NCBI RefSeq assembly: GCF_003255815.1
Contig: NC_037668.1
Span: 11,358,542-11,422,541 of the forward strand
DNA length: 64,000 nucleotides
From: Theropithecus gelada
Lineage: Eukaryota; Chordata; Mammalia; Primates; Cercopithecidae
Direction of reading: 5' to 3'
Below are positions 33,416 through 44,336 of this stretch, piece by piece (position 1 is the stretch's first letter; each line of letters begins with the position of its first letter). The notes beneath the pieces were generated by a model. That model made no database searches, was not told the origin of the DNA, and saw only the letters and a program-made list of their open reading frames with translations. Position numbers and translations under genes: made by a program.

Positions 33416-35014
33416 CCACTTTATACTAGAAAGAACACATAGTTGGTGCTCACACTAAACAGCCCACATCTTCTTTCCCTGGTAACTGCCCCAAATTCTT
33501 GCCTTTGATGAAAGACCTTCTGAGATGGCCATGCTTATAAAACACAACTCCATGGCCACAGCAGACTGGACTGCTCCTGATCCAACCTGGACTAATCACA
33601 TTCCCCTTTCTGAAATTTGGGACACTCAGCATCTGAGCCAATCATCTGTGGGAATCAGGCTGAAAGGACTAGCAGAATTAGGACCTGAACCCAGAGTATG
33701 GCAAGCCAAATTCAGATGCAGACTGGAGAATTGGGGGAGCAGACCCCATAAGTCAAGAGAAGACCAGGATGTCCTGAGAGGAGGATGGAGCTGCACAAAC
33801 AGGGTCAGAGATGGGGAACCCTGTGCTCCGAGATGGAGTGACGGGTGAAGGTTTGTCTCAGCTCCTTGTGGCCTTCCAGTTCCCAGCTCCAATTCACATG
33901 AGATCTTGATACCTTTACAACAATCTCTATCTTTATTTAAACTAGCTGGTCCTACAATCAAAGAGCCTTGACTGAAACAGCTCACAGTAAATACTTGCTG
34001 ATGATTGGCTGATGGGTATATCTTTTTTACTTCTCTAGGTGTCTGTCTTAATCCTAAGGAATCAACTGCTATACCTTAATGAGTTCAATGTAATTCTTTG
34101 GTCTGTAAGTCATTCTTGCCACTGTGGTTCTGGGGCCATTGTTCTGCAAGGATGAATAAACAATGTTTTAAAAATCATTCATCCAAGAAAGGTGGCAAGA
34201 TACTGGAATAGAGGTATTTGAAAAATATTCATAGGAATTTTAGAGTATTGTAGATGGTCTGAATACCTGTGAAGACATAATCTAATGTATCTAAAAACCA
34301 CATAATGCTTCATCTCAATGTATTTTAAGAATTAATTATTTTGTTACAAGCTAGAATTTTTTGTTTTGGTTTTAATAATAACATCAAAAGGTTTTTTAAC
34401 ATAAATTAAAAAGGGCATACATGGAAAAGTAAAGAAATTTTTCTTGGGATTAGCCAAAAAGCAGTGAGAGATTACATATTTCCTTAGAGGAAAAATCCTA
34501 CACGCAAACTTTTAATGTCAGGGAGAGGAAGACATTATTACCTAATAATGTAGATGAAAAGAATAGTTAAGCATTCTTTTTTAAAGCAGTATATAGAAAT
34601 GAGGGAAAGACTGAGAGGTTAACTCATTTCTATTTTGAACTCTATTTTTTTAAAACCCTTGCTCCAAATTTTACTTACTATCTTTTAAATGTCATCCTAC
34701 TAGAGTGTAAGTCTTTAGTTTTGGTTGCTTAATAAAAATTCAATTTTTGTGACAAAAGGCACACCATTCAGAAAATGTGCTATATTTTTTTCTGACTCAG
34801 TTACCCAGACCTAAGGGGATACAGAGAGTGTGGATATCATGCCTGCCGCCCAGGCAGCAGCTTCCAAGGTCAGTGCCTGGGCAGAAAAGAAGCATCACCT
34901 TTGGAATATGAGTCATGTTGATATGTATCAATTAAACGATGGCAGGCATCACAGTGCCACTTTCCAATACACCAAATTCATTTCCAATGTGAACTTTTAG
35001 TATGTGGAACACCT
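33416..35014. other. Unassigned DNA; 33520-34000 may be an ancient LTR-type repeat
   Basis: 'gcatctgagccaatcatctg' and the downstream purine-rich part have the feel of a decayed LTR or MER element, but no family name is justified. The 107-codon frame at 33525-33848 falls in it. 34010-35014 is AT-rich without recognised features. Confidence 0.4.
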
Positions 35015-35160
35015 GCCAGCTGTGGAGAAATGGAAAATGCACTGAATTAGGAGTCAGAAGGCTAGGCTGCCATCTGTCACTTTTACTTATGTGCTGTGTG
35101 GTCTTGGGAGAACTATTCAACTTTTGGGGACTCAATTTTCTCACTGGTAAAACAGTGATG
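35015..35160 (+). mobile_element. MIR SINE
   Basis: 'ttaggagtcagaaggctagg', 'ttatgtgctgtgtggtcttg' and 'caattttctcactggtaaaa' are the canonical MIR series. Confidence 0.88.
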
Positions 35161-36474
35161 GTAGAAGAGAAGTCCTTAGAAAGTCTTCACTTTCTAGGAG
35201 TGTGGGATTGAATCTTCTCAACAGGTTGTGGATACTTCCTAGAGGAAAACAAGCACTCCAAACATACTGGCTCCTTCCTTCATTTCTTCATGCAGTACTG
35301 AGCACTGACAAGGCTACAGTAAAGCTGGCTCTGCCAACCAAGAATAGGATGATTTACAACATCTGCCTACTACACCCTGGCGCAGCCACTCAGTGTTCCT
35401 GCTACTTGGTGGGTGGAAGAAGATATGAGCCAGTGATGCTACCTGAGCAAATGGAAACCTTGTCTCTTAAGACTTCAAGCACTTGGGGAGCAACTAACTC
35501 TTTTCCATACTTGGATTTCAAAATAAAATCTCTAAACTGGATAGCAATCTAATTTAAAACTAGAATGACCAAGTGGTTCCATCGATCAGTGTCTGAGAAA
35601 TAGAAAAAGCAGCTCCACGAGAAATATTTAGAAAAGGAGGCTCTGAGCTGAGGGTGGGCCTGGTTTGGGAGGCATGAGCATGAGGAACTGGAAGTGGACA
35701 AGGACAAGGACGAGGATGTCTTAACATTTCTTCATCAATGGCCAGCTGCTTTGTAAGAGAGGATTCCCCACTTGGGATCAATAAGCAGTTCTCAGCTGAT
35801 ATTCCTTAAAGCGTATAAAAGTGTGGAAGCAATCACACTGTGGGGGAGTTTCCATGGGGCTCCAAGCATGCTTAGGTGAAAGAATGAAAGCTGCCCTAGA
35901 GAGCTCAAGAGGGAGAGGAAGAGAAACAGCTGTGAGCATCTCTGGAAGAAAGAAATGCATAATATATGCACATGGGGTGGGAAAGAGAGCAAAGGAGTGG
36001 GGAACACAGACAGCAGGAAACAGCATTTTCCACTCATTTCACTTTTAAAAACAATGGTCTTGTTTAAAAAAATTCAGGGACTGGTTCATACTATATGAGA
36101 ATTTGCTTTTTAAAAAATGAGCAGACAAATCAGGCTTTAACTTAAAAATTATAATAATGCCACTTTTACTATTCACTATCTCATCAGTGTGGGCTTGACA
36201 GTACATAGTAGAATGACAAGGTTTAATATTTTAGTAGACAGTAGCATTTAATGCTATACACACTGAATTTAACTTGCACTTAGCTTGAAATTGGATGACA
36301 TTGGACAGACTGATTCAAAGACGGAAATCAGGTCTATACTGCTTCTTCTTTAGGGTAGATTAAAGGATTGTTGGTCTGTAAAGCAATCAAGATGATAGGA
36401 ATATGTGCTGAAAAACTAAATTAAAAGCAAGATGGAAAAGGGGGAGGTAGCTGCCACCTAGTGTGCTGTACCTC
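35161..36474. other. Unassigned single-copy DNA
   Basis: No recognised repeat or exon. Several 70-116 codon frames lack support. Confidence 0.45.
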
Positions 36475-36620
36475 CACTTAATCTTTCTGAGTCTTTGTTA
36501 CCTCATCTGCAAAATGATTATAATACCACCCATCTCATAGGCTTGTTGTGAAGATAAGGTTATACAAGGGTTTATAATAGCACTTGACTTATAGTAGATA
36601 CTGAGTAAATAAGTGGTTTA
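36475..36620 (+). mobile_element. MIR SINE, 3' two-thirds
   Basis: 'ttacctcatctgcaaaatga', 'ctcataggcttgttgtgaag' and 'cttgacttatagtagatact' match MIR. Confidence 0.88.
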
Positions 36621-36697
36621 CTTTCCCTGGCAGACCCATCTCCCCAGACCCACAGTCACCACAGTGTTCCTGGCAATCATTTGTTGGCTGCCATGTG

Positions 36698-36828
36698 GAA
36701 ATACATGACATGTCATCTAAGGCAAATAAGGTATTATAGAAATACATGACATGTCATATATTGTCATCTAAGGCAAATAGGGTATTGTAGAAATACATGA
36801 CATGTCATCTAAGGCAAATAGGGTATTA
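36698..36828. repeat. Three-unit tandem repeat of about 41 bp
   Basis: Units are 36698-36738, 36739-36789 and 36790-36828. Each begins 'gaaatacatgacatgtcat' and contains 'taaggcaaata(a/g)ggtatt'. Unit 2 has an extra 10 bases, 'atattgtcat'. The unit core 'acatgacatgt' is near-palindromic. Only one or two substitutions separate the units, so the expansion is recent. Confidence 0.95.
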
Positions 36829-37635
36829 GTGACTGGATCTAAGTTTTCCCTTTTTCCAACCTTGAGGGATGGGAGTTAAGTTAGGAAAATGGATGTTTTG
36901 TGTTTCTTGCTGTGTCAGAGACTTCTTGGTTAGATTAGGAGATGATGGCTATTTTGATGTCTCTGTTAATCATAGACTAGGTGGTTACCAGGCAGCTGAA
37001 ACATTTTCTGTTGTGGTTAACTTACTGCTGCCCTATAGGGAGATAGCTTTACAGAGGTTCCCAATGGAAACTCAACAGTAAGTGTCCACTCCTCTTGGAT
37101 ATCATGCTAGGCACTTTCAAATGCAACATCTCATTTGCCCTTCAGATTCACCATGGCAATATCTCCACTTTAAGGAAGAAAAGACTTAACCGAGAAGAAT
37201 TGAATTGTTTGCCTGCAGACTTATTTTATTCAATATCTATACTGAGACTAGAGGTAACATTGAGCCTGAGTTCCTTGCGAGCTGGTAGAAGATGAAGGAA
37301 ATAAGAAAGAGTAAGGACCAAGCCTGTCAATACTGATTTCAAGTCTCCATTGCTTCTGCTGTGTACATCTCTGCAACGTTCTCGAGGCACCTCTGGAGTT
37401 GTCCAGCACACAGAGAATCTCTCCAGCCATCCACAGCACCCCTCAAAGCCTAAGCTCAGGAAGGAAGCCACAGTCCACTCTGTGTGCCAGTGCAGACAGC
37501 TACCCATGGAAGGACCTGTTTCAGTACTCACTTTATTTCATCAATGAACTTCATTTCACTGACAAGCAAACATGTCTAGGTTGGCCATGAGTGATTCTCT
37601 AGGGAGGGCTGGGTTGTGGGATGATTCACAAGGTT
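36829..37635. other. Unassigned single-copy DNA
   Basis: No gene or repeat is recognised. Overlapping frames on both strands at 37226-37590 are mutual shadows without family resemblance. Confidence 0.45.
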
Positions 37636-37675
37636 TATATATATATATGTTATATGTATATATGAGAAGTATATA
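37636..37675. repeat. (TA)n-rich microsatellite
   Basis: TATATA runs broken by GTTA and GTA. Confidence 0.85.
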
Positions 37676-37679
37676 TCAA

Positions 37680-37850
37680 ATCTCACTTAATTCTCACAAC
37701 AATCCTATGAAGTAAATATTATTACTCTCTACAGACAAAAAAGTTCAAGGTGGTTAAGAGGTTTGCTGAAGGTCACAAGAAGTGGCAAAGCAGTAATGCA
37801 CAATTCTGTCTAATACTGAAGTATATGGTCTTTCCACCTCACCATAGGAT
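37680..37850 (-). mobile_element. MIR SINE, antisense
   Basis: 'cacttaattctcacaacaat', 'gaagtaaatattattactct' and 'gaaggtcacaagaagtggca' are antisense MIR. Confidence 0.88.
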
Positions 37851-38119
37851 CTCTCAAATAATTAATACTTACACTAAAATGGGGGCATCAAGCCTGGGCT
37901 CTGCGATTTAAAGTCTGCTGCTTTCCTAAATGAAATTCTTCCTCTATAAAGTTAACTTTATTCCCTCATCCCCTACACCAAGATAAATTCACGGATCAGA
38001 GATTGGAAGAGTGATTGTTCCTTGTAAGGCATCTCTTAAATTTATGATCCTAGTAACTGGGGACCCCCTGCTGGATTAGCCTTGCATCTTTCCTCACTTC
38101 CGTCATAGAGGCTAACAAG

Positions 38120-38335
38120 ACTGTTGATTCTTTCTTTCTAATGTTTCCTATGTTCACTCCTGTCTATCCAATCCCACTGTCACCACTCTCCTACATTATT
38201 TCAATAGTCTGCTAATTTCTTGCCTCCAGACTTCCCTTGTCTTTTCCCATTCTAAATCCTCCTGCTAGATCAATCTTCTCAAAACATTTTGCAATGTCAG
38301 CTCTCATTCAGAAACACTCCATTGACACCATGCAG
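38120..38335 (+). mobile_element. L2 LINE, left segment of a nested copy
   Basis: 'ttatttcaatagtctgctaa', 'tgcctccagacttcccttgt' and 'ctagatcaatcttctcaaaa' are L2 ORF2-end sequence. It resumes at 39605 ('tggcttctattgcctataag'), so the L1M at 38336-39604 inserted into it. Confidence 0.75.
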
Positions 38336-38447
38336 CCGTTTAGGCTGATAATGGAAAATAACAGTTAATGACATGATATGGAAAAAATGTTCACAGAATG
38401 TTATTAAGTGAAAAGAAAACAGATTACAAAATAAATGGAATGTTAAT

Positions 38448-38767
38448 ATTGGTGATCTGGGCCAGGTGCAGTGGCTCATGCTTATAATCCCATCACTTTG
38501 GTAGGCTGAGGCGGGCTGATCACCTGAGGTCAGGAGTTCGAGGCCAACCTGGCCAACATGGCGAAACCCCGTCTCTATTAAAAATACAAAATTAGCTGGG
38601 CATGGTGGTGTGCAGTAATCCCAGCTACTCAGGAGGCTGAGGCAGGAGAATCGCTTGAACTCAGGAGGCAGAAGTTGCAGTGAGCTGAGATCATGCCAAG
38701 GCACTCCAGCCTGGGCAACAGAGCAAGACTCTGCCTCAAAAAAAAAAGAAAAAAAATTGGTGATCTG
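38448..38767 (+). mobile_element. AluS with 12-bp TSD
   Basis: The body is 38460-38755. The TSD 'attggtgatctg' at 38448-38459 and 38756-38767 is perfect. Markers 'gatcacctgaggtcaggag' and 'atcgcttgaact' fit AluS. Confidence 0.96.
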
Positions 38768-39129
38768 TGTATGGCAGAATTATGAATGATTTTATCTTTT
38801 GCTTATCTGTAGTTCTTAAATTTTTTTGCAGTAAGTATTATTCTTGTAATAAGATTTTTAAAAGCTACTATAAAAATAAGAAAAATACACTCCAAGTAGT
38901 GAAAAATAAAACAATAATGAGCTTCCAGTTTTTACAATTTCATTGGCAAAAAAGTAAAAGTTATCATAACCAGGGTTGGCAGGGAAATGGCATGCTCATA
39001 CAATTGTCAGTGGGAATGCAAATTGATAACAGTATTTGTGGAATATGATGTGCAGGATTCATCAAAGTGACAAATTCACATAAGCTTTGGCCCAATAATT
39101 CTAATTTTAAGAGTCCATCATATAGAAAG

Positions 39130-39317
39130 ATGGTTCTCAAAGTTTGAAATATACCAACAGCATCAATATCATCTGAGAACTTGTTAAAATGCATAGTCTC
39201 AGGTCCCACCACTTACCTATTAAATCAGAATCTCTGGGGGTGAGATCCAGGAATTTGTGTTATAATAAGACCTCCAAGTGATTCTAATGCATGTTTAGAA
39301 TTTGGGAGCCACTGATA
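39130..39317 (-). mobile_element. MER5A DNA transposon (hAT-Charlie, non-autonomous)
   Basis: A near-complete element with inverted ends 'tggttctcaaagttt' and 'aatttgggagccactg'. The interior has 'tgagaacttgttaaaatgca' and 'aatcagaatctctgggggtg'. About 190 bp, close to the usual MER5A length. Confidence 0.88.
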
Positions 39318-39604
39318 TAGAAATACCCTTTCTAAGGAAGTACCTTTGTGTGAACAAGAGTCACTATACAATAAAAAGTTGCTAAATAGATTAGACTGAT
39401 GTATCCTGTGAAACACAGTGCACTGGTTAAAGAGCAAAAGTATTAGCATGGAGAGATCATTGGCATATATAACTTAGTAAAAAAAGAACAAGTTCAGAAA
39501 TATATACCTATAATATTACTAACCAAAGTCAAAGTATACTTTATGTACTCATGAGTAAATGCTTTATTTACTCATAAGTAATAAAAAATTCATTTATTAC
39601 ATAT

Positions 39605-40250
39605 GTTTTTAAAAAATCCTCCCTTTGGCTTCTATTGCCTATAAGACAGAATCCAAACTAATGAAGGTTCTATGTGATGTGCTTCAAACCTGATTCTCTA
39701 ACTTCCCCCACCCTACCCCAGTATTTCTATAAAGAAACTCTGTTTTTAAATCAAACTATTCTGAGAATGGCTTAATACTTAGTCTTACCTCTAGTTTGTA
39801 GGTGGGGAAACTGAGAAGTGTGTCAGTGGAGCGAATCCTTGCCCACGGTCACACGGGCAGCATTTGAACCTGGAGCCAGTTCCCTGTGGTCCAACTCCAG
39901 TGCTTACTCCATCCACCAGGCTGGTTGGCTAATCGTTTCCCAAACACTCTGGTATATACCTTTTTGCCTTAGCTTATGCCATTTTTCTTTCTTAAAATGC
40001 TCTGAATCAAGTTTTACATCCTCCATGAAGTTTTTCTTAGGAGGCCTAATCATGAGGAATCATCCAGGGTCCCCACACCTTGGAGGTAAACCTTTCATCA
40101 TATGTGGAGCCTACTTTGCCTGTGGTTCTCTGTAGCACTTCAGGTCTGTTTCTCCAAGAAGACTGTCACACCTTAGGGCAGGGACTGCTCTCTTCTTTTT
40201 TGCTCTCAGTATTTAATCTGCAATAAATGACTATAGTTGATGAAAATGAT
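39605..40250 (+). mobile_element. L2 LINE, right segment with MIR inside
   Basis: L2 continues from 38335: 'acagaatccaaactaatgaa' and 'tcctccatgaagtttttctt'. The terminal section is 'cttagggcagggactgctct' with 'ctgcaataaatgac'. An antisense MIR interrupts it at 39795-39915. Confidence 0.75.
39795..39915 (-). mobile_element. MIR SINE, antisense
   Basis: 'taggtggggaaactgagaag', 'cccacggtcacacgggcag' and 'tttgaacctggagccag' are the antisense MIR core. Confidence 0.85.
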
Positions 40251-40754
40251 GATAGACTTGTACTAACACATATTTGCTACTGATATGTCAGTAATTTGAC
40301 TTCTGTAACAGCAGTGACCATCAGAGCAAGCAATCAGAGAAGCAGACCAGTCCTTGGAAACCAGGAGCTGGGATCGGGATGGAAATGAGACTTATCTAGG
40401 AATACCTTTTCATGTAGTTTTGACTTCTGACTTATAGAAATGTCCTACTTATTCACAAAATAAAATTAAATATGAAAAGATGAAAAATAAACAAATCTTA
40501 AATCAAATACAAAAGCAAACAAATGAATCTAGCTGTATATCACATTAATAACCTCACCACACAGAGAAGAGAATTCAAGTAAAATTCTGAATATAGTACT
40601 GTGTGTTCACTACCTCAGTGGGAAATGTTCTAGGGATAAAAATAATTCCAAAGAAATTTTAACTTTATTTAGTTGGTTATTTTTAAATAATTATAACGTT
40701 ACTGGCATTCTGAAACTATTCCGTGCATGCTGTTGGACAAAACAAATAAGTAAG
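40251..40754. other. Unassigned AT-rich DNA
   Basis: No recognised feature. Confidence 0.5.
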
Positions 40755-41366
40755 TATATCAATATCTCTACATGGTAGGCAGAATAATGCTCCTTTTTCC
40801 AAGGTGTCCACACCTGGAACCTATGAATATGTTATGTTACATGGCAAAAGCAACTTAGCAGGTGGAATTAAGGTTACCTTAAGATAGGAAAATTATTACA
40901 GATTATCTTAGTGGGCCCAGTGAGTTTACATGGGCCCTTAACCGTGAAAGAAGAGAGAAGAATCATAGGCAAGAAAGATGCAACAGCGAAGAAGAGGCAG
41001 GAGCAAGAGAGATTCAAAGCACCAGAAGGACTCAAACTGCCTTTGCTGGTTTTGAAGATGAAGGAAAGGGGCCATGTAACAAGGCACTCAGATGTCCTCC
41101 AGATGCTAGGAAAGGCCCTCAGCGGACAGTAAGAAAATGGGGACCTTAGTCCTACAACCACAAGGGACTAAATTCTTCCAATAACCTCAATGAGCAAGTA
41201 AATAGATTCTCTCCTAGAGACTCCAGAAAGCACTACAGCCCTGCCAACATTTAGATTTTAGTCTGATGTGGCCTGTGGGACACTGCTACAGAAATGCAAG
41301 GTAATAAATATGTGCTGTTTCAAGAAGATGCTGATAAACTTATGGTAATGTATATAGCAGCATATT
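40755..41366 (+). mobile_element. MaLR (MLT1-like) LTR, sense
   Basis: 'ggtaggcagaataatgctcc', 'ttacatggcaaaagcaactt', 'gtgggcccagtgagtttac', 'agattctctcctagagactc' and 'gtaatgtatatagcagcata' follow the order of a full mammalian ERVL-MaLR LTR. No internal coding region is attached. Confidence 0.7.
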
Positions 41367-41725
41367 AGTTTGCTAAGGTTGCCATACCAAGTTACCACAA
41401 AAGTAGTGGCTCAAACAGCAGGAATGTATTGTCTCATGGTTCTGTCCAAAATCAGAGTGTCAGCAGGGTGGTCCTTTCTGAGAGCTGTGAGAGAAGGATC
41501 TGTTCCAGGCCCGTCTCTTGGGCTGGCAGATGGCCATCTTTTCCCTGAGTCTTCACATCATCTTCCCTCTGTATGTGCCTCTGTGCCTAAATCCCCCCTT
41601 TCATCAGAATTATTAGATTAGGACCCACTTTAATGACCACGTTTTACTTGATTACTTCTGTAAATACCCTCTCTCCAAATAAGGTTATATTCTGAAATAA
41701 TAGGGGTTAGGGAATTCACTATATA
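41367..41725 (-). mobile_element. MLT1 (MaLR) LTR, antisense
   Basis: 'ttagtttgctaaggttgcca', 'gtattgtctcatggttctgt', 'cagatggccatcttttccct' and 'aaataccctctctccaaata' are antisense MLT1 landmarks in order. It abuts the sense LTR at 41366. Confidence 0.8.
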
Positions 41726-42442
41726 TAATTTAGTTTATATACATATATGTACATATGACATACAATACGTATTATATATAATATGTATTATATACATATA
41801 TGCACATTTGCCCCCAACCACGTCAATTGAAAAAAATCTAAAAGCAATAATATTCCCACAGCGATGAGCACACCTAGCACCCAGACCTTGATTTCTAAGC
41901 AACATTTCCCGCTAAAGAGATCAGGGCTTGCTGAAGAAATACGTGCTTCTGGCTCTGTTACAGGGTAAACACAAATGAGCCTGGGGAGTCCTGGTGTGCC
42001 AGAAAGAAAGGAAGGGCCTGACGATCAATGGGGTCATGTCAAAAGGACACAGGATCCTGTTTGAAGAGGTTCCCAATGGCCAAATTTGGGGTAATTTCAA
42101 TATCAAGAAGAAAACAACAGTAATGGATTATAATCCATTGAATTTTAAGTCCGTGAGTCCATTATGATAGTAAAAGAGCATATTTAAAAAAAAAAGAAAG
42201 CCATCTAATAAATGTAGAAGAGTGATAAAATTAGAAGATCACAATATTTTGTCCTCTAATGTAACAATTGATTCAGGCAAGGATCATCAGCAGATGCTAA
42301 CCACTGAGTAAAAGGTTTTGGCATTTTAGGATATTTACAGACCATCAATATATTATCCCACAAATCATTTATTAATTACAAAGGAGAAAAGATACCTTTT
42401 AAATGGACAGATTTGTTGGCTACTACTTTATCTATTTATCTA
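41726..42442. other. AT-rich microsatellite, then unassigned DNA
   Basis: A TATA/TACA tract lies at 41728-41808. 42120-42440 may be the upstream part of the same old element whose 3' end is at 43400-43970, but I cannot name it. Confidence 0.4.
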
Positions 42443-42690
42443 TTTTTTTTTTTTTTTTTGAGACGGAGTTTCACTCTTGTTGCCCAGGCTGGAGTGCAAT
42501 GGCACAATCTCGGCTCATCGCAACCTCCGACTCCCAGGTTCAAGCAATTCTCCTGCCTTAGCCTCCCAAGTAGCTGGGATTGAACCCGGGAGGCAGAGGT
42601 TGCAGTGAGCCAAGATCGCACCACTGCACTCCAGCCTGGGAGACACGAACGAGACTCTGTCTCAAAAAAAAAAAAAAAAAAAAAAAAAAA
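42443..42690. mobile_element. Collapsed head-to-head Alu pair (Alu palindrome)
   Basis: T17 (42443-42459) opens an antisense Alu 3' half that runs to 'gtagctgggat' at 42580. It switches directly to a sense Alu 3' half at 'tgaacccggg' (42581) that ends in A27 (42664-42690). Both 5' halves are missing. The arms (about 42443-42540 and 42581-42690) are imperfect inverted copies around a spacer of about 40 bp. They carry different variants (sense reading gggcaacaagagtgaaactc against gggagacacgaacgagactc), so they derive from two Alus rather than one folded copy. Confidence 0.9.
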
Positions 42691-42719
42691 GAAGAAGATA
42701 GAGGAATCATTTCCAATTA

Positions 42720-43075
42720 AAAGAAACTAAAGAGAAGTAGAGAGTAGAATGGTGGCTACCAGAGTCTGAGGGCAGGGAGGGTAAGCAATGGGGAGATGTT
42801 GACCAAAGGGTATAAAATTTCAGTTAGGAGGAATAAATTTTCAAGATCTATTGCATAGCAAGGTGACCATAGTTAGTAATAATGTGTTATGTATTTCAAA
42901 ATTGCTAAAGGAATAGATTTTAAATGTACTCATTACCAAAAAAAAAAAAAAATGAGGTGATATGTTAATTGGCTTGATGTAATAATGCCATAGTGTATAC
43001 ATATATCAAAACATCTCTTTATTCCATAAATGTACAATTATTCATTGATAAAAATTAAAATTTTTTTTTAAAAAT
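42720..43075 (+). mobile_element. L1M (L1MA/MB) LINE 3' end
   Basis: 'gagtagaatggtggctacca', 'caaggtgaccatagttagta' and 'gtactcattaccaaaa' are the L1M 3'UTR. Confidence 0.88.
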
Positions 43076-43081
43076 TAACCA

Positions 43082-43397
43082 CTGGGCTCGATGGCTCACA
43101 GCTGTAATCCCAGCACTTTGGGAGGCCGAGACGGGCAGATCACTGGAGGCTAGGAGTACAAGACCAGCCTGGGCAACATGGTGAAACCCCATCTCTACTG
43201 AAAATACAAAAATTAGCCAGGTGTGGTAGTGCTCTCCTGTAATTCCAGCTACTCAGGTGGCTGAGGCAGGAGAATCACTTGAACCCAGAAGGCAGGGGTT
43301 GCAGTGAGCTGAGATCTCACCACTGCACTCCAGCTTGGGTGACAGAGCAAGACCCTGTCAAAATAAATAAATAAATAAAATAACAATAATAAAAGAA
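43082..43397 (+). mobile_element. AluS/J, full length
   Basis: From 'gggctcgatggctcacagct' to an AATA-rich tail (43363-43397). Many CpG losses indicate an older element. Confidence 0.93.
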
Positions 43398-43399
43398 AC

Positions 43400-43970
43400 T
43401 AATCAAAACACCAAATGCAATATGTAATCTTGACTAGATTTTCATTTTTCAGAAAAATACTACTAAAAGACATTTTGGGGACAGTTTGGAAAATTTTAGT
43501 GGGAAATGTATGTTAGCTAATATTAGGAAATGTGTTGCTAATTTTTTTCATAAGTGCGATAATGTGATTATGTCAGAGAACGTTATATTCTTGGGAGATG
43601 CATCTGAAGTATTTGATTCAGTGATGTGATATCTACAATTTTAAATAGTTCAGAAAAAAATATGATACACTGCAGCCGACTCTTACCAGCTCTCAAGAGC
43701 AGATAAATATTTAGGAATTTTGTAAGCCATTTAAGTCATTATTTGCTCAAAATCATCCATGGTGGGAATTCTTACACCACATAAATTGGCAATTAGTACA
43801 AATGAGGGCTTCTTCTACCCTAGATCCAGTTTATCAGTGCACTACCACGTATGGAATCAAACGTTAATATTTGGTGAAATATTTCAAGTATTCCTTGTGC
43901 TCAGTATGGTATATTTTCAACTTTTGTTAAGATGTGAAATTTTTCAAAATAAAAAGCTGGAAAAAAAAAT
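43400..43970 (+). mobile_element. Old retroelement 3' end, LINE-like (family uncertain)
   Basis: 'aaagacattttggggacagt', 'gataatgtgattatgtcaga' and the ending 'tttcaaaataaaaagctgg' plus A9 form a recurrent mammalian repeat tail that I associate with L1M/HAL1-type elements. Confidence 0.5.
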
Positions 43971-44336
43971 CCTATCTTCCTGGGAAATACTGGAAACCAC
44001 AGAGAGAAGGATAATAACAGAGAGACAGATCATGGACTGTCCCATGGCCACATTGGGACTCTCCCACGGGAGGCTCTGCGATGTGTCGGTGGCTCCAGAT
44101 CTGCTGACTGGGGACCTCGGCGGTGAGGCTGGCTGGAGTCAGCAGGAAAGGGGAAGGTTTCCTACTTAAGTGTGCACCAGCCCTTTTTCCTTCTTTTCCC
44201 TCTGGGCCTGAAGCTGGGCTTCTGGGTTAGTGGATTGCCCGGGATTTCCAGGATCCTATAGGAAGCTTCTAATTCCAATTCCTTTAGATGAAAAGGTCTA
44301 AAGGTAAGGGTAGGTGGCTTATGGCAATTGTGAGTG
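43971..44336. other. Unassigned single-copy DNA
   Basis: No recognised feature. A 136-codon frame ending at 44169 starts in the upstream repeat and is not supported. Confidence 0.45.

Larger units (their letters stand above)
38336..39604 (+). mobile_element. L1M LINE 3' portions, interrupted by Alu and MER5A
   Basis: The pieces are 38336-38447, 38768-39129 and 39320-39604. The middle one holds the characteristic 'gtcagtgggaatgcaaattg'. The order of blocks suggests two L1M fragments or an internally rearranged copy, because a 3'-like part precedes a more 5' part. Confidence 0.65.

Noticed and set aside
36698..36828. Regularly spaced repeats that might suggest a CRISPR-like array.
   Set aside because: The units are directly tandem, without unique spacers, in a primate genome. 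It is a minisatellite.
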